Positions 17,762 through 27,114 of a DNA stretch of 64,000 nt are shown piece after piece; positions within the stretch are counted from its first letter, which is position 1, and every line of letters starts with the position of its first letter. The notes under the pieces are model-generated. The model was not told the origin of the DNA. It worked only from the letters and a program-made list of their open reading frames with translations, and ran no database searches. A program made the position numbers and the translations under genes. This DNA comes from Rheinheimera sp. (lineage in GTDB: Bacteria > Pseudomonadota > Gammaproteobacteria > Enterobacterales > Alteromonadaceae), in assembly GCA_003482455.1 (NCBI GenBank), contig DMYW01000012.1, forward strand, positions 12,413 through 76,412, read 5' to 3'.

Positions 17762-19123
17762 ATGACAGAGTCAAATAGCGCGCTGGTTATCGTGGGATTG
17801 GTCGTGCTGGCGGCAGGCTTGTTGCTAGCAATAATGTGGTTGTTGCAGCGTAAACAGCAACTTAGCTTAGCGCAAGCGCGGCTGGAAACCTTAACCGAGC
17901 AACTGCAAGCGCAGGTGTTGGATTTAAAAATGCGCGAAGCGCAGCTGCAAGACGAGCAAAAACAGCAGCAACAAGACTACCTGCGCCTCAAAGAAAAGCA
18001 CGACCGGCTGCAGGTGCTGCTCAGCGAAAAACAAAGCCAATATCAACAACAAATGCAGTTACTGCAAGACAGTAAACAGCAACTCAAACAAGAGTTTGAA
18101 CTGCTGGCGCAAGAGATTTTAGAGCGCAAAGGCGCACAATTTCGCGAACTGAGCCAACAAAGTTTGCAGCAGTTGCTGCACCCATTGCAGCACGATGTGA
18201 AGGGCTTTCGTGACAAGGTCGAAGCGATCCACACCGAAGAACTAAAACAACGCGCTGAACTGAAACAAGAGCTGGTGCAACTGCAAAAACTCAATACCGC
18301 CATCACAGATCAAGCGGCGCGCCTGACTTCGGCTTTGCAAGGCCAAAAGAAGCTGCAAGGCAATTGGGGCGAATTGATGCTAGAAAATGTGCTGGAAAAC
18401 TCCGGCCTGCGCCTAGGTATCGATTACCGGCGGGAAGTCAGCTTTGACACCGAACAAGGCCGCCGTCGCCCCGATGTGATTGTTGATTTGCCGCAACATA
18501 AGCAGCTGGTGGTCGACGCAAAAACCTCGTTGATCGCCTATACCCATTATGTAAACGCGGACGATGATTTGACGCGGCAACAAGCGCTGCAAGCGCATTG
18601 CGACGCGATGCGGCAGCGGGTCAAAGAGCTGGCGGATAAATCCTATTACCAACTGGATGGGCTAAACTCCCCTGAAGTGGTGTTTATGTTTGTACCGATA
18701 GAGTCCGCATACGTGGAAGCGCTCAAGCATGATCCGCAGCTGTATCAATGGGCGCTGGAGCGCAATGTGTTGGTCACCACACCAACCACTTTGTTGACCA
18801 GCCTGAACATAGTGCGGCAATTGTGGCGGTTTGAACAACAAAGTCAGCATAGCGCTGAACTGGCCAGCCGCGCCGAACGTTTCTACCAAAAGCTCAGTAC
18901 GTTTTTGGAAAGTATGCAAGGTGTAGGGCGGCAACTGGACAAAGCGCGCGAGCATTACGACAAAGCGTTAGCGCAGCTTTATAGCGGCAAAGGCAACTTG
19001 ATCAAACAAGCGGCCGAATTTCGCGAGCTTGGCGTCGCGGTGAAACACGAATTAGATGCAGAGTTACTGGAAAAAGCGCGACTGGAATTACCGTTGTCGA
19101 CGCAAATCCACCCGGAGTCTTAG
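17762..19123 (+). CDS. rmuC: RmuC family DNA recombination protein
   Basis: A 453-residue protein. One N-terminal membrane helix (about 9-27) leads into a Gln-rich coiled coil (about 30-175) and the RmuC nuclease-like domain (about 185-400), with GNWGELMLENVLENSGL, RPDVIVDLP and VVDAKTSL, the last two matching the PD-(D/E)xK-like core. RmuC limits inversions between short inverted repeats; its biochemistry is little known. ATG 17762 is preferred over 17693 because AAGGAG lies just before it. The stop overlaps the next gene's GTG by one base. Confidence 0.93.
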   Translation: MTESNSALVIVGLVVLAAGLLLAIMWLLQRKQQLSLAQARLETLTEQLQAQVLDLKMREAQLQDEQKQQQQDYLRLKEKHDRLQVLLSEKQSQYQQQMQLLQDSKQQLKQEFELLAQEILERKGAQFRELSQQSLQQLLHPLQHDVKGFRDKVEAIHTEELKQRAELKQELVQLQKLNTAITDQAARLTSALQGQKKLQGNWGELMLENVLENSGLRLGIDYRREVSFDTEQGRRRPDVIVDLPQHKQLVVDAKTSLIAYTHYVNADDDLTRQQALQAHCDAMRQRVKELADKSYYQLDGLNSPEVVFMFVPIESAYVEALKHDPQLYQWALERNVLVTTPTTLLTSLNIVRQLWRFEQQSQHSAELASRAERFYQKLSTFLESMQGVGRQLDKAREHYDKALAQLYSGKGNLIKQAAEFRELGVAVKHELDAELLEKARLELPLSTQIHPES

Positions 19124-19917
19124 TGGTTAAAACATGGATTGGCGCTAGTTGTTGGTTGCTGTTGGTCTGCCTGTTGAGCTGGACCCCGCTGACCCACGCC
19201 CAAACCAAAGGTTGTCACCTCGTCGCGCATCTGAATGAGTCGCCAGACCAAGTGCAACAAGCTGGGCTGGTGCTACCACGTTGGTACGACTTGCATCACC
19301 GTTTGTTGAAGTTGCTGACTGATCGTGCGCATTGCCAGCTCACCGTGGTGGGCAGCCCTTGGCCACGGTCGCTGGCTTTGTTAGAACGGGGTGAAATCCA
19401 TTTGATGCTGACCATGTCTTACACCAAAGAACGCGAACAGTTTGCGGATTTTATTGGTCCGCATTACATGGAAGAATCGGTCTTAGTGCTGGATAAGCAA
19501 TACGTCGGCAAGGTGCAGGACCTGCGCGATATTATCCTGCTGCCAGGTTCGATTGGCGTGTTGCGCGATGCGTATTATGGCGATGAATTTGCTGCACTGC
19601 TCAAAGATCCGCAATTTAGCGAGCGCTTGTTATTTGCCGGTTCGCTGACGCAAAAATTGAATATGCTGCAGCGCGGTCGGGTCATCGGCATGGTTGAAGA
19701 TAAGACCCAGTTTTTAGAGTGGAGCCGCACTTACCCAGACTTAGCCGAGCGCTATGTGCAGATGCTGACGTTATACCGAAATCCGGTCTACATAGTGGCG
19801 AGTAAAAAAGGCGTGCCGCTGGAGCTGCGCCAGCGTTTAAAACAAGCGTGGAGTGAGGTCTACGGCACGCCAGAGCATCTAAAAATTCTGCAAGAATTTG
19901 GTTGGAGTTTGCACTAG
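19123..19917 (+). CDS. Periplasmic solute-binding protein (SBP family 3-like)
   Basis: A 264-residue protein with a Sec signal peptide (cleavage after THA, about residue 26) and a fold pattern of small periplasmic binding proteins of the amino-acid type: an SPWPRSLALLERGEIHLMLTMSYTKER segment near 75-105 and a GSIGVLRDAYYGDEF hinge. No transporter genes are adjacent, so it may be an orphan binding or sensory protein. It starts with GTG 19123, overlapping the rmuC stop by one base, which implies coupled translation. Confidence 0.75.
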   Translation: MVKTWIGASCWLLLVCLLSWTPLTHAQTKGCHLVAHLNESPDQVQQAGLVLPRWYDLHHRLLKLLTDRAHCQLTVVGSPWPRSLALLERGEIHLMLTMSYTKEREQFADFIGPHYMEESVLVLDKQYVGKVQDLRDIILLPGSIGVLRDAYYGDEFAALLKDPQFSERLLFAGSLTQKLNMLQRGRVIGMVEDKTQFLEWSRTYPDLAERYVQMLTLYRNPVYIVASKKGVPLELRQRLKQAWSEVYGTPEHLKILQEFGWSLH

Positions 19918-19927
19918 GGGGGTGACT

Positions 19928-20425
19928 GTGGGAAGTCAAATTGCCGAATTGCGGCGTGTGGCGTGGATTGGTGGCGCCATGGATGCCAAAACCCGATTGG
20001 TGAAAATGCATGTACCAGCCGGTCAGCATTATTTTGAATGGCACCAACAGCAAGCTATTCGTGAGTGGCTATTCACAGATCCGCAAAAACCAACCTTGAT
20101 CATTGCGCATAGTTACGGTGCCAGCACCATTACCCGATTAATTGCGCAAGGTCATCGTGTCACCGAGTTAGTCACCTTAGACCCGGTCAGTTGGCGCAAG
20201 CCCGACGGCGTGTTGCTGCGCCGTTATTGCGGGCACTGGCGCAATTATGTGGCGATGGATACTCGGCCTAATTTTGCAAATTTGGTGGCGCGTGTTGGTG
20301 GCTGGTGGCAGCACTGGCCGCAAGAGTTTGCGCATCAGCATATCGAAGTCGCCGCCGACCACGGCATGATCGTCAACACAGTGCTGCGGCAATGGCGCAA
20401 TCTACCGGCACCTCAGGCAGCTTAA
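19928..20425 (+). CDS. Small alpha/beta-hydrolase-like protein
   Basis: A 165-residue cytoplasmic protein with an apparent Ser-Asp-His arrangement: nucleophile elbow IAHSYGAST (about 62-70), acid in LVTLDPVSW (about 86-94) and His in ADHGMIVN near the C terminus (about 145). It is much shorter than usual alpha/beta hydrolases, with almost no lid, so it may be a minimal esterase or thioesterase. GTG 19928 follows GGGGGGTGA; a GTG at 19898 would overlap the upstream gene. Third gene of a run after rmuC. Substrate unknown. Confidence 0.65.
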   Translation: MGSQIAELRRVAWIGGAMDAKTRLVKMHVPAGQHYFEWHQQQAIREWLFTDPQKPTLIIAHSYGASTITRLIAQGHRVTELVTLDPVSWRKPDGVLLRRYCGHWRNYVAMDTRPNFANLVARVGGWWQHWPQEFAHQHIEVAADHGMIVNTVLRQWRNLPAPQAA

Positions 20426-20551
20426 CAAGCAGCTTTTGAGTACCTAAAGCACCGACAAGCCCTACCAACGGCGAAGTAGCTGCGACCAATAGCAGTTGGC
20501 AGACGTGAAAAACTTGTTAAGCTGGTTTTTTTGTCTGCAAGGTACCCGAAA

Positions 20552-22732
20552 ATGCATAAGACCTTACTCGCCTCCGCCATCATGTTGTCATTGTTAGCTG
20601 GCTGTGGCCCTAAACCTGATACCACAAGCGCCACTGCGCCCACAGCGGCAACGGCAAGTGCCGCTTCTTCGGAGAGCAAAGTGCAATATCCAGTGACTAA
20701 ACAAGGCGAGGTCGTCGATAACTATTTCGACAGTAAAGTCGCCGATCCATACCGTTGGCTGGAAGATGACCGCAGCGCAGAAACTGGCGCTTGGGTCAAA
20801 GCGCAAAATGAGGTGACTTTTGGCTATTTAGCACAGATCCCATTTCGCGACCAAATCAAAAACCGCTTAAACGAGTTGTGGAACTACGAAAAGATCTCGG
20901 CGCCTAGCACCGAAGGTGCCTACACCTATTTCTACAAAAACGACGGCCTGCAAAACCAATATGTGGTGTATCGGCAAAAAGCCGGTGGCCAAGCCGAGGT
21001 ATTTTTAGATCCAAACGGCTTCTCGGCCGATGGCACCACCTCGCTGGCCGATTTGCAGTTTAGCGATGATGGCTCACTGGCTGCCTATGCCATTTCCGAA
21101 GGCGGCAGTGACTGGCGAAAAGTGATCATTATCAACGCCGAAAGCAAAGCTAAATTAGAACCGGAGCTGGTGGATGTGAAGTTCTCTGGCATCAGCTGGA
21201 AAGGCAATGAAGGCTTCTTCTACTCCAGTTACGACAAGCCAACGGGCAGCGAACTGTCTGCCAAAACCGACCAGCACAAGCTGTATTACCACAAGCTTGG
21301 CACGGCGCAAAAAGATGACGTGGTGTTGTTTGGCGCCACTGAGGCTGAAAAACATCGTTATGTGGGCGGTTCGGTCACTAGCGACGGCAAGTATCTGATT
21401 ATCTCTGCCGCCAATGCCACGTCTGGTAACAAGTTGTTTGTTAAAGACTTAAGCAAAGCCGACAGCGCGCTGGTGACACTGGATGGCGAAGGGAGCTCGG
21501 ACTACACCTTTATCGATTCGCAAGGCGATGTGTTGTATTTCCAAACCAACTTCAAAGCGCCGAATCAACGTTTGATTGCGGTCGATATGACCAAGCCAGC
21601 ACAAGCCAACTGGCAAGACGTGATCCCAGAAACCAGCAATGTGTTGTCGGTGAGCAAAGGCGCGGGTTATTTCTTTGCCAACTACATGGTCGATGCTATT
21701 TCCAAAGTGCAGCAATACGATTACAGCGGCAAGTTAGTGCGTGACATCAGCTTGCCAGGCCTTGGCACTGCCACCGGCTTTGACGGCAAACGCAAAGACG
21801 ACACGCTATATTTTAGTTTCACCAACTACAGCACACCGGGCAGCATTTATGCATTTGAACCCAAAGCCGGCACGGTCAAAGTGCACTTCCAACCGGCGGT
21901 GAAGTTCAACCCAGACGACTATGAATCCAAACAGGTATTCTATCCATCCAAAGATGGCACCAAGGTGCCGATGATCATCACCTACAAAAAAGGCCTGCAG
22001 CTCAACGGCGACAATCCAACCATGTTGTACGGCTATGGTGGCTTTAACGTCAGCCTGACGCCGGCGTTTAGCGTGTCGAACTTGGTGTGGATGGAAATGG
22101 GCGGCGTCTATGCGGTGCCCAACTTACGCGGTGGTGGTGAATACGGCAAAGCCTGGCATGACGCAGGGATTCAGCTGAAAAAGCAAAACGTGTTTGACGA
22201 CTTTATCGCCGCCGGTGAATACCTGATCGCCCAGAAATACACCGCTAGCGGCAAATTAGCGATCAAAGGCGGCTCCAACGGCGGCTTGTTAGTCGGCGCC
22301 ACCATGACGCAACGCCCTGACTTAATGAAAGTCGCGCTGCCTGGCGTTGGCGTGTTGGATATGCTGCGCTATCACACCTTTACCGCCGGCGCCGGTTGGG
22401 CCTATGACTATGGTACGAGTGAACAATCGAAAGAAATGTTTGAGTACTTAAAAGGCTATTCGCCAGTGCATAACGTTAAAGCTGGTGTGGCGTATCCAGC
22501 GACCATGGTCACCACGGGTGATCACGATGACCGCGTGGTGCCTGCACACAGCTTTAAGTTTGCCGCTGAGTTGCAAGCCAAAGCGGGCGGTACCAACCCA
22601 CAACTGATCCGCATTGAAACCAATGCTGGTCACGGTGCGGGTACGCCAGTGTCGAAAATGGTCGAACAAGCGGCGGATAGCTGGGCTTTCACGCTGTACA
22701 ACATGGGTGTAACGCCGGCCAAAACCAACTAA
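20552..22732 (+). CDS. Prolyl oligopeptidase (S9A), lipoprotein
   Basis: A 726-residue serine peptidase. A signal peptide with lipobox LLAGC (Cys about 18) predicts an envelope lipoprotein. The beta-propeller spans about 70-430 and the catalytic domain about 450-720, with Ser in GGSNGGLLVGA, Asp in DHDDRVVPAHS and His in NAGHGAGTP. Prolyl oligopeptidases cut short peptides after proline. ATG 20552 is preferred over an upstream TTG (20531), since AAGGTA lies before it and the lipobox then falls at a normal distance. A strong terminator follows. Confidence 0.93.
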   Translation: MHKTLLASAIMLSLLAGCGPKPDTTSATAPTAATASAASSESKVQYPVTKQGEVVDNYFDSKVADPYRWLEDDRSAETGAWVKAQNEVTFGYLAQIPFRDQIKNRLNELWNYEKISAPSTEGAYTYFYKNDGLQNQYVVYRQKAGGQAEVFLDPNGFSADGTTSLADLQFSDDGSLAAYAISEGGSDWRKVIIINAESKAKLEPELVDVKFSGISWKGNEGFFYSSYDKPTGSELSAKTDQHKLYYHKLGTAQKDDVVLFGATEAEKHRYVGGSVTSDGKYLIISAANATSGNKLFVKDLSKADSALVTLDGEGSSDYTFIDSQGDVLYFQTNFKAPNQRLIAVDMTKPAQANWQDVIPETSNVLSVSKGAGYFFANYMVDAISKVQQYDYSGKLVRDISLPGLGTATGFDGKRKDDTLYFSFTNYSTPGSIYAFEPKAGTVKVHFQPAVKFNPDDYESKQVFYPSKDGTKVPMIITYKKGLQLNGDNPTMLYGYGGFNVSLTPAFSVSNLVWMEMGGVYAVPNLRGGGEYGKAWHDAGIQLKKQNVFDDFIAAGEYLIAQKYTASGKLAIKGGSNGGLLVGATMTQRPDLMKVALPGVGVLDMLRYHTFTAGAGWAYDYGTSEQSKEMFEYLKGYSPVHNVKAGVAYPATMVTTGDHDDRVVPAHSFKFAAELQAKAGGTNPQLIRIETNAGHGAGTPVSKMVEQAADSWAFTLYNMGVTPAKTN

Positions 22733-22760
22733 GGTTAGGTCTGCAAAGTGATCGGCAATA

Positions 22761-22788
22761 CAGGCGCTTGCGGGCGCCTGTGTTTTTT
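22761..22788 (+). terminator. Rho-independent terminator after prolyl oligopeptidase gene
   Basis: Stem caggcgc (22761-22767) / gcgcctg (22774-22780) followed by tgtttttt. Its place just before 22799 supports the later start chosen for the next gene. Confidence 0.85.
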
Positions 22789-22798
22789 GGAGACGGCG

Positions 22799-23359
22799 AT
22801 GACAGAGTGTTCGCGTTTAGCCTTTACCACGGCTCGTTTGCACGCTTGTTGGTTAGATAAAACCGACTGGCCTTATTATTGTGCGTTACAACAAAATCCA
22901 GCTGTGATGCGGTTCATTCGTGACATCGAATCGGAAGTGGCTATTGCCGTGCGCTTTCAGCAGCAACTAGCGTCAACGGACTTACAACGTAGCTACAGTT
23001 TGTGGCTGAGTGATGGACGTTTTGCAGGGCTTGCTGGTTTTTGGTTGGACGAAGATCAGCACAAAGCTGAGCTTGGTTTTATCTTAGTGCCAGAACTACA
23101 AGGGCAAGGGGTAGGGCGCGAACTGGTCAAGGCGCTTATCGCCGAGGCTTGGGCAGAACCCACAGTGCATAAGCTTGTTGCCACAGTGACCGCAGGCAAC
23201 GAAGGCTCGCGCCGGGTACTGGTCAACAATGGTTTTGTGCAAGAAGGTTGTTTGCGTCAGCACTACTGGCTAGCGGGGCGTTGGCATGACGATTGGGTGT
23301 TTGGGCTGCTGCGCAGTGAAGCGGCGCCAAGCAGCACCGCTTCTAGTGTTACAGACTAA
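22799..23359 (+). CDS. GNAT family N-acetyltransferase (RimJ/RimL-like)
   Basis: A 186-residue acetyltransferase of the RimJ/RimL type, with the acetyl-CoA loop LVPELQGQGVGRELVKALI (about 98-116) and the late TVTAGNEGSRRVLVNNGFVQEG motif (about 129-150). The acceptor may be a ribosomal protein N terminus or a small amine and cannot be told from sequence. GGAGA precedes ATG 22799; the longer frame from 22748 would run through the terminator. The gene ends with a 4-bp overlap of the convergent chemoreceptor gene. Confidence 0.85.
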   Translation: MTECSRLAFTTARLHACWLDKTDWPYYCALQQNPAVMRFIRDIESEVAIAVRFQQQLASTDLQRSYSLWLSDGRFAGLAGFWLDEDQHKAELGFILVPELQGQGVGRELVKALIAEAWAEPTVHKLVATVTAGNEGSRRVLVNNGFVQEGCLRQHYWLAGRWHDDWVFGLLRSEAAPSSTASSVTD

Positions 23360-25743
23360 CCGCGCCGGTTTGGTAAGCCTCGCGTTGGCCGAGAGTTGCT
23401 AGAAGGCAGCGCTTTGTAACCGGCCGGCAACGCTTGCCGCGGTGGCGGCATCAGCTGCGCTTGGCCGGATAATTTAAAGGTGGCAACTTTTTCATTCAGC
23501 ATGTCAGCTTGACTGCTCAGACTGACTGCCGCTGAAGTTGCTTCTTCGACCAGCGCAGCGTTTTGTTGCGTCATAGTGTCCATGCTCGCAACCGCTTTAC
23601 TGACTTCACTTAAACCGACCGCTTGTTCATTCGATGCATTGGCGATGTCTGACATCAAGCCATTTACTTTGCGCACCGCATCCACAATATTCTGCATGGT
23701 TTCGCCAGATTCCAGCACTTGCGTGTTGCCATGACCAATTTGCTCAACCGATGCGGAAATCAGTTCTTTGATATCTTTGGCGGCATTGGCGGCGCGTTGC
23801 GCCAATGATCGCACTTCCCCCGCCACAACCGCAAAGCCACGGCCTTGCTCGCCGGCGCGTGCCGCTTCGACGGCGGCATTCAGCGCTAGAATATTGGTTT
23901 GGAACGCAATGCCGTCAATCAACGAAATAATATCGGCAATTTTTTCGGCCGATTGATTAATGCCCGCCATAGTGCGCATGGTTTCATTCAGCAAATTGCC
24001 GCCTTTTTCGGCGATCTCCCGGGTATTTTCGGTTAATTGGTAGGCGACTTTAGCGTTTTCGGCATTCATGCGTACTGTTTGGGTCAATTCATCCATGCTG
24101 GCGGCTGTTTGTTCCAAACTCGATGCTTGTTGTTCGGTACGGCTAGACAGGTCTTGGTTGCCTTGACTGATCTCAGAGCTGGCTTGTTGGATGGTCAGGG
24201 CAGAAGTTTGAATGTCACCGAGCATTTCACCAAGCCGGTCGGCGGTTTGGTGACAGGCTTGTTTGAGTTCTTCAAACAAACCGGCATAACTGCCGCTGAC
24301 CCGTTGGGTTAAATCGCCGTCGGCAATGGCTTGCAGCACCTTACTGATGTCATTGAGGCTGCGTCCCGCCAGACTGGTCATTTGGTTGACGCCTTGCGCG
24401 ACTTGCAACATAAAACCAGCTTTGCCTTGTTCACTGATTTGATAAGAAAAATCGCCTTGCGCCGTGGCTTGGATCACGCGGGCGACTTCTTCTTCCGCTT
24501 GGATCTCCAACGTTCTATCTAACCACTCCACCACGGTGCCGATACGTTGTTGCTGATCGTTAAACACTGGGCTGGCTTTCAGGCGGAATGAGCGGCCGCC
24601 GACTTTGATATTGGCGACATGGGTGGTCTGCAAGTTAGCCAGCAGCTGCTGCTGGTGATGCGGCTGTTTGTGGAAGATATCCATTGAACTGCCGAGAATA
24701 TGTTCGGCATCAAATTGCGGTAAATCTTGGCGTAAATCATTGGCACTCGTACGGAACAAATTCTGCAGCGCTGGATTTAAGAACACCACTTTGTGATGGA
24801 CATCCGCAATCATCACGCAGACGTCTAAATTGTTCAGAGCATCGCGGATCCGCAAACTTTCGGTCATCAGCCGGGCTTTGTCGGCGTCCATTTGTTGGCG
24901 TAGCGCCTCTGCCGCCGCTGCGTCTTGTTGATTCTTTAATAGCGTTCTACGAGCGACATCCAATTGACCAAGCAAACTGTCGGTGGCGACATCACTGTCT
25001 AACGCCATGTCATAACGACCACTGGCAATGGCTTGCGCGACTTTAGTGACGACCACAGGTTCGCCGCCAAGTTGCGCCATCACGCGGTTGGCGGTGCGTA
25101 GCGCCAAGCCAAAGGCGGCAACCGCAGCGAACGCAAATGCAATAACTTCCAAATAACCTGCTAGCTCGGTGGAGGCCTCCATCGCGGCAATCTCTTCGTG
25201 TGCATATTTTTCCAGCAATTCTGCGTATTGCTCGTTGCGCTGTTCGAGATCACCGAAGGCTTGATAAAACTCAGGCATTTTTTGTTGCTGTTGCGTGTAA
25301 TTCAATAAAGCGCCTTCGACGGCTTGATTGGCTTGTGTGATGTAGTTTTCAAGCGTAGGTTTGAGCTGCTGCATTGCTTGTTTAAGTTGTGGTGCTAAGT
25401 CCAATTGTTCATTGGCTTGCAGTAGGTCACGAAAACGCTGCGCATGTTCTTGCACTTCGGTTTTGGTTTCGGCACCTTGAGCATTTAATTTTTGGCGTTG
25501 TTCATCTGTTGGTGATAACTGCAACTCGGCACCCGTCAGCATGGCTTTGAGCACATCACCACGCAGCGCATCGTGCATCATATCGGCTTCAATAAAGTTG
25601 CTGCGGGCGGCAGCAATACGCTGACTTAAGTCGAGTGCTTGGCTGCCTACATTGTCGCTATACCAAGCCGAAATCCCAACGAGTAATGCGCCAGCAACGC
25701 CAGCAATACCAATCTGTAGCAACTGATTCTTAAAGGATGCCAT
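23356..25743 (-). CDS. Methyl-accepting chemotaxis protein with PAS domain
   Basis: A 795-residue chemoreceptor. Two membrane helices (about 9-27 and 195-220) flank a helical periplasmic domain (about 30-190). A PAS domain (about 300-415) and HAMP-like segments (about 430-510) follow, then the signalling domain with its hairpin tip IAFQTNILALNAAVEAARAGEQGRGFAVVAGEVRSLAQRAA. It ends NRRG, so no CheR-docking pentapeptide is visible. AAGGAC precedes ATG 25743; the longer frame from 25881 lacks support. The PAS domain suggests redox or ligand sensing in addition to the periplasmic signal. Confidence 0.9.
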   Translation of the reverse strand: MASFKNQLLQIGIAGVAGALLVGISAWYSDNVGSQALDLSQRIAAARSNFIEADMMHDALRGDVLKAMLTGAELQLSPTDEQRQKLNAQGAETKTEVQEHAQRFRDLLQANEQLDLAPQLKQAMQQLKPTLENYITQANQAVEGALLNYTQQQQKMPEFYQAFGDLEQRNEQYAELLEKYAHEEIAAMEASTELAGYLEVIAFAFAAVAAFGLALRTANRVMAQLGGEPVVVTKVAQAIASGRYDMALDSDVATDSLLGQLDVARRTLLKNQQDAAAAEALRQQMDADKARLMTESLRIRDALNNLDVCVMIADVHHKVVFLNPALQNLFRTSANDLRQDLPQFDAEHILGSSMDIFHKQPHHQQQLLANLQTTHVANIKVGGRSFRLKASPVFNDQQQRIGTVVEWLDRTLEIQAEEEVARVIQATAQGDFSYQISEQGKAGFMLQVAQGVNQMTSLAGRSLNDISKVLQAIADGDLTQRVSGSYAGLFEELKQACHQTADRLGEMLGDIQTSALTIQQASSEISQGNQDLSSRTEQQASSLEQTAASMDELTQTVRMNAENAKVAYQLTENTREIAEKGGNLLNETMRTMAGINQSAEKIADIISLIDGIAFQTNILALNAAVEAARAGEQGRGFAVVAGEVRSLAQRAANAAKDIKELISASVEQIGHGNTQVLESGETMQNIVDAVRKVNGLMSDIANASNEQAVGLSEVSKAVASMDTMTQQNAALVEEATSAAVSLSSQADMLNEKVATFKLSGQAQLMPPPRQALPAGYKALPSSNSRPTRGLPNRRG

Positions 25744-26024
25744 CGATAAGTCCTTCTTAGACCTGAAAATTTTGAAGAGGGAGAGACGTCTTATTGCATT
25801 AAGCCTAGCCAACAAGACATAAAACGCCAGTCGACGTGGTTGGAACATCAGGAATTGCTTAACTGCAAAGCTAGTTAGCAAGTCGAGTGAAAATTAAAAT
25901 TCTTGCGAAAAAACCGTAGAAAAAATTGAGAATAATTCACATTTACACCCAGTTACGGTTAAACAGTTGGCGGATTCTGCGCTATTGTGTATAACGCTTA
26001 AAAAGCCTGAGCTGGTGAGAAGTG

Positions 26025-27050
26025 ATGACCAAACCTGTGCAAACCTTAAAAACCATCGCCCAAAAGCTGGGGGTGTCGACGGCAACTATCTCCAATGCCT
26101 TTAGCCGACCTGACCAACTGTCGGCGACACTACGTGAAAAAATCCTCGCCGCTTGCGCCGAAGTCGGTTACATGGGCCCGAACAAAGCGGCGCAATCGCT
26201 GCGCAAAGGCAGTTCTGGCATTATCGCTGTGGTGCTGTCTGATAGCTTGGAATACATGGTCAGTGACCCGGTTGCGAGCCAATTCTTAAAAGGCGTCGCC
26301 ACAGAACTTGAACGTAACAAACTGAATTTGTTGTTGTTCTCAGGTAGTGCCGCCAGTTTGGATTCGATTGCCGACTTTGTGGATGGTTTTATCTGCTACG
26401 GTGCGCCGCGCAATTTGGCTTTAGTTGAAGAACTCAAGCGGGCGCGCAAACGCGTGTTGACCGTGGACTTTGACTTGCCAGAACGTCCGTCCGTGAATAT
26501 CGACAACGAACAAGCGGCTTATGAAGTGGCGCGTCGGGTATTGACGCCTGTGTCACGCGCGACCGTATTGGGGTTACGCTTGATTGATTCGGATACCAGC
26601 GGCCCGGTCGGCGATACGCCGATGTGGGACAACGAAAGTTCGATTGCCCACCGTCGTTTAGATGGTTATTTACGTGCTGCTGCAGAAGCGGGCGTCAGCT
26701 TGTCCAACCAACAGATTTGGCATATTCCGGTTAGCAGCCAGTATTTTGCCGAAGCAGCAGCACTGAGTGCGTTGCAGCAACAACCGCGGCCAGACGTACT
26801 GTTGTGTATGTCGGACTTGATCGCATTAAGTGCCATTCGGGTGGCACTGGCGCAAGGCTTGCGTATTCCGCAAGATGTGAAAATCGTCGGTTTTGACGGC
26901 ATTGAGGAAGGCGTGCGCTACAACCCGTCGCTGACGTCGGTCTGGCAGTTCAGTGACGCCAAAGGCCGAGCAGCGGTGCAAGCGTTCTTGGCCGATAGCG
27001 ACCAAAAACAATGGTTGCCGTATGAGATCCGCCAAGGTGAAAGCTGCTAA
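26025..27050 (+). CDS. LacI-family transcriptional regulator
   Basis: A 341-residue repressor with a full LacI helix-turn-helix at the N terminus (TLKTIAQKLGVSTATISNAFSRPDQLS, about 7-33) and a periplasmic-binding-protein-like effector domain (about 60-335). Effector and target are unknown; sugars are usual for the family. It has no metabolic gene beside it, so it may act at a distance, for instance on the glucan locus at 39-46 kb or amylosucrase at 62 kb, which share a LacI-like motif. The ribosome site (GAGAAG) is weak; GTG 26022 is an alternative start. Confidence 0.88.
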   Translation: MTKPVQTLKTIAQKLGVSTATISNAFSRPDQLSATLREKILAACAEVGYMGPNKAAQSLRKGSSGIIAVVLSDSLEYMVSDPVASQFLKGVATELERNKLNLLLFSGSAASLDSIADFVDGFICYGAPRNLALVEELKRARKRVLTVDFDLPERPSVNIDNEQAAYEVARRVLTPVSRATVLGLRLIDSDTSGPVGDTPMWDNESSIAHRRLDGYLRAAAEAGVSLSNQQIWHIPVSSQYFAEAAALSALQQQPRPDVLLCMSDLIALSAIRVALAQGLRIPQDVKIVGFDGIEEGVRYNPSLTSVWQFSDAKGRAAVQAFLADSDQKQWLPYEIRQGESC

Positions 27051-27056
27051 CTTTCT

Positions 27057-27108
27057 GCTGCAGGCACAAAAAAGCCAACCTGACGGTTGGCTTTTTTGTG
27101 CCTGCAGC
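27057..27108. terminator. Bidirectional terminator with perfect 24-bp arms
   Basis: Arms 27057-27080 and 27085-27108 are perfect inverted repeats around a tgac loop, with internal A6 and T6 tracts. It sits between the convergent LacI regulator and GGDEF/EAL genes. The inner stem aagccaacc/ggttggctt plus the T6 tract is a standard terminator in both directions. Confidence 0.9.
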
Positions 27109-27114
27109 CCGCGT

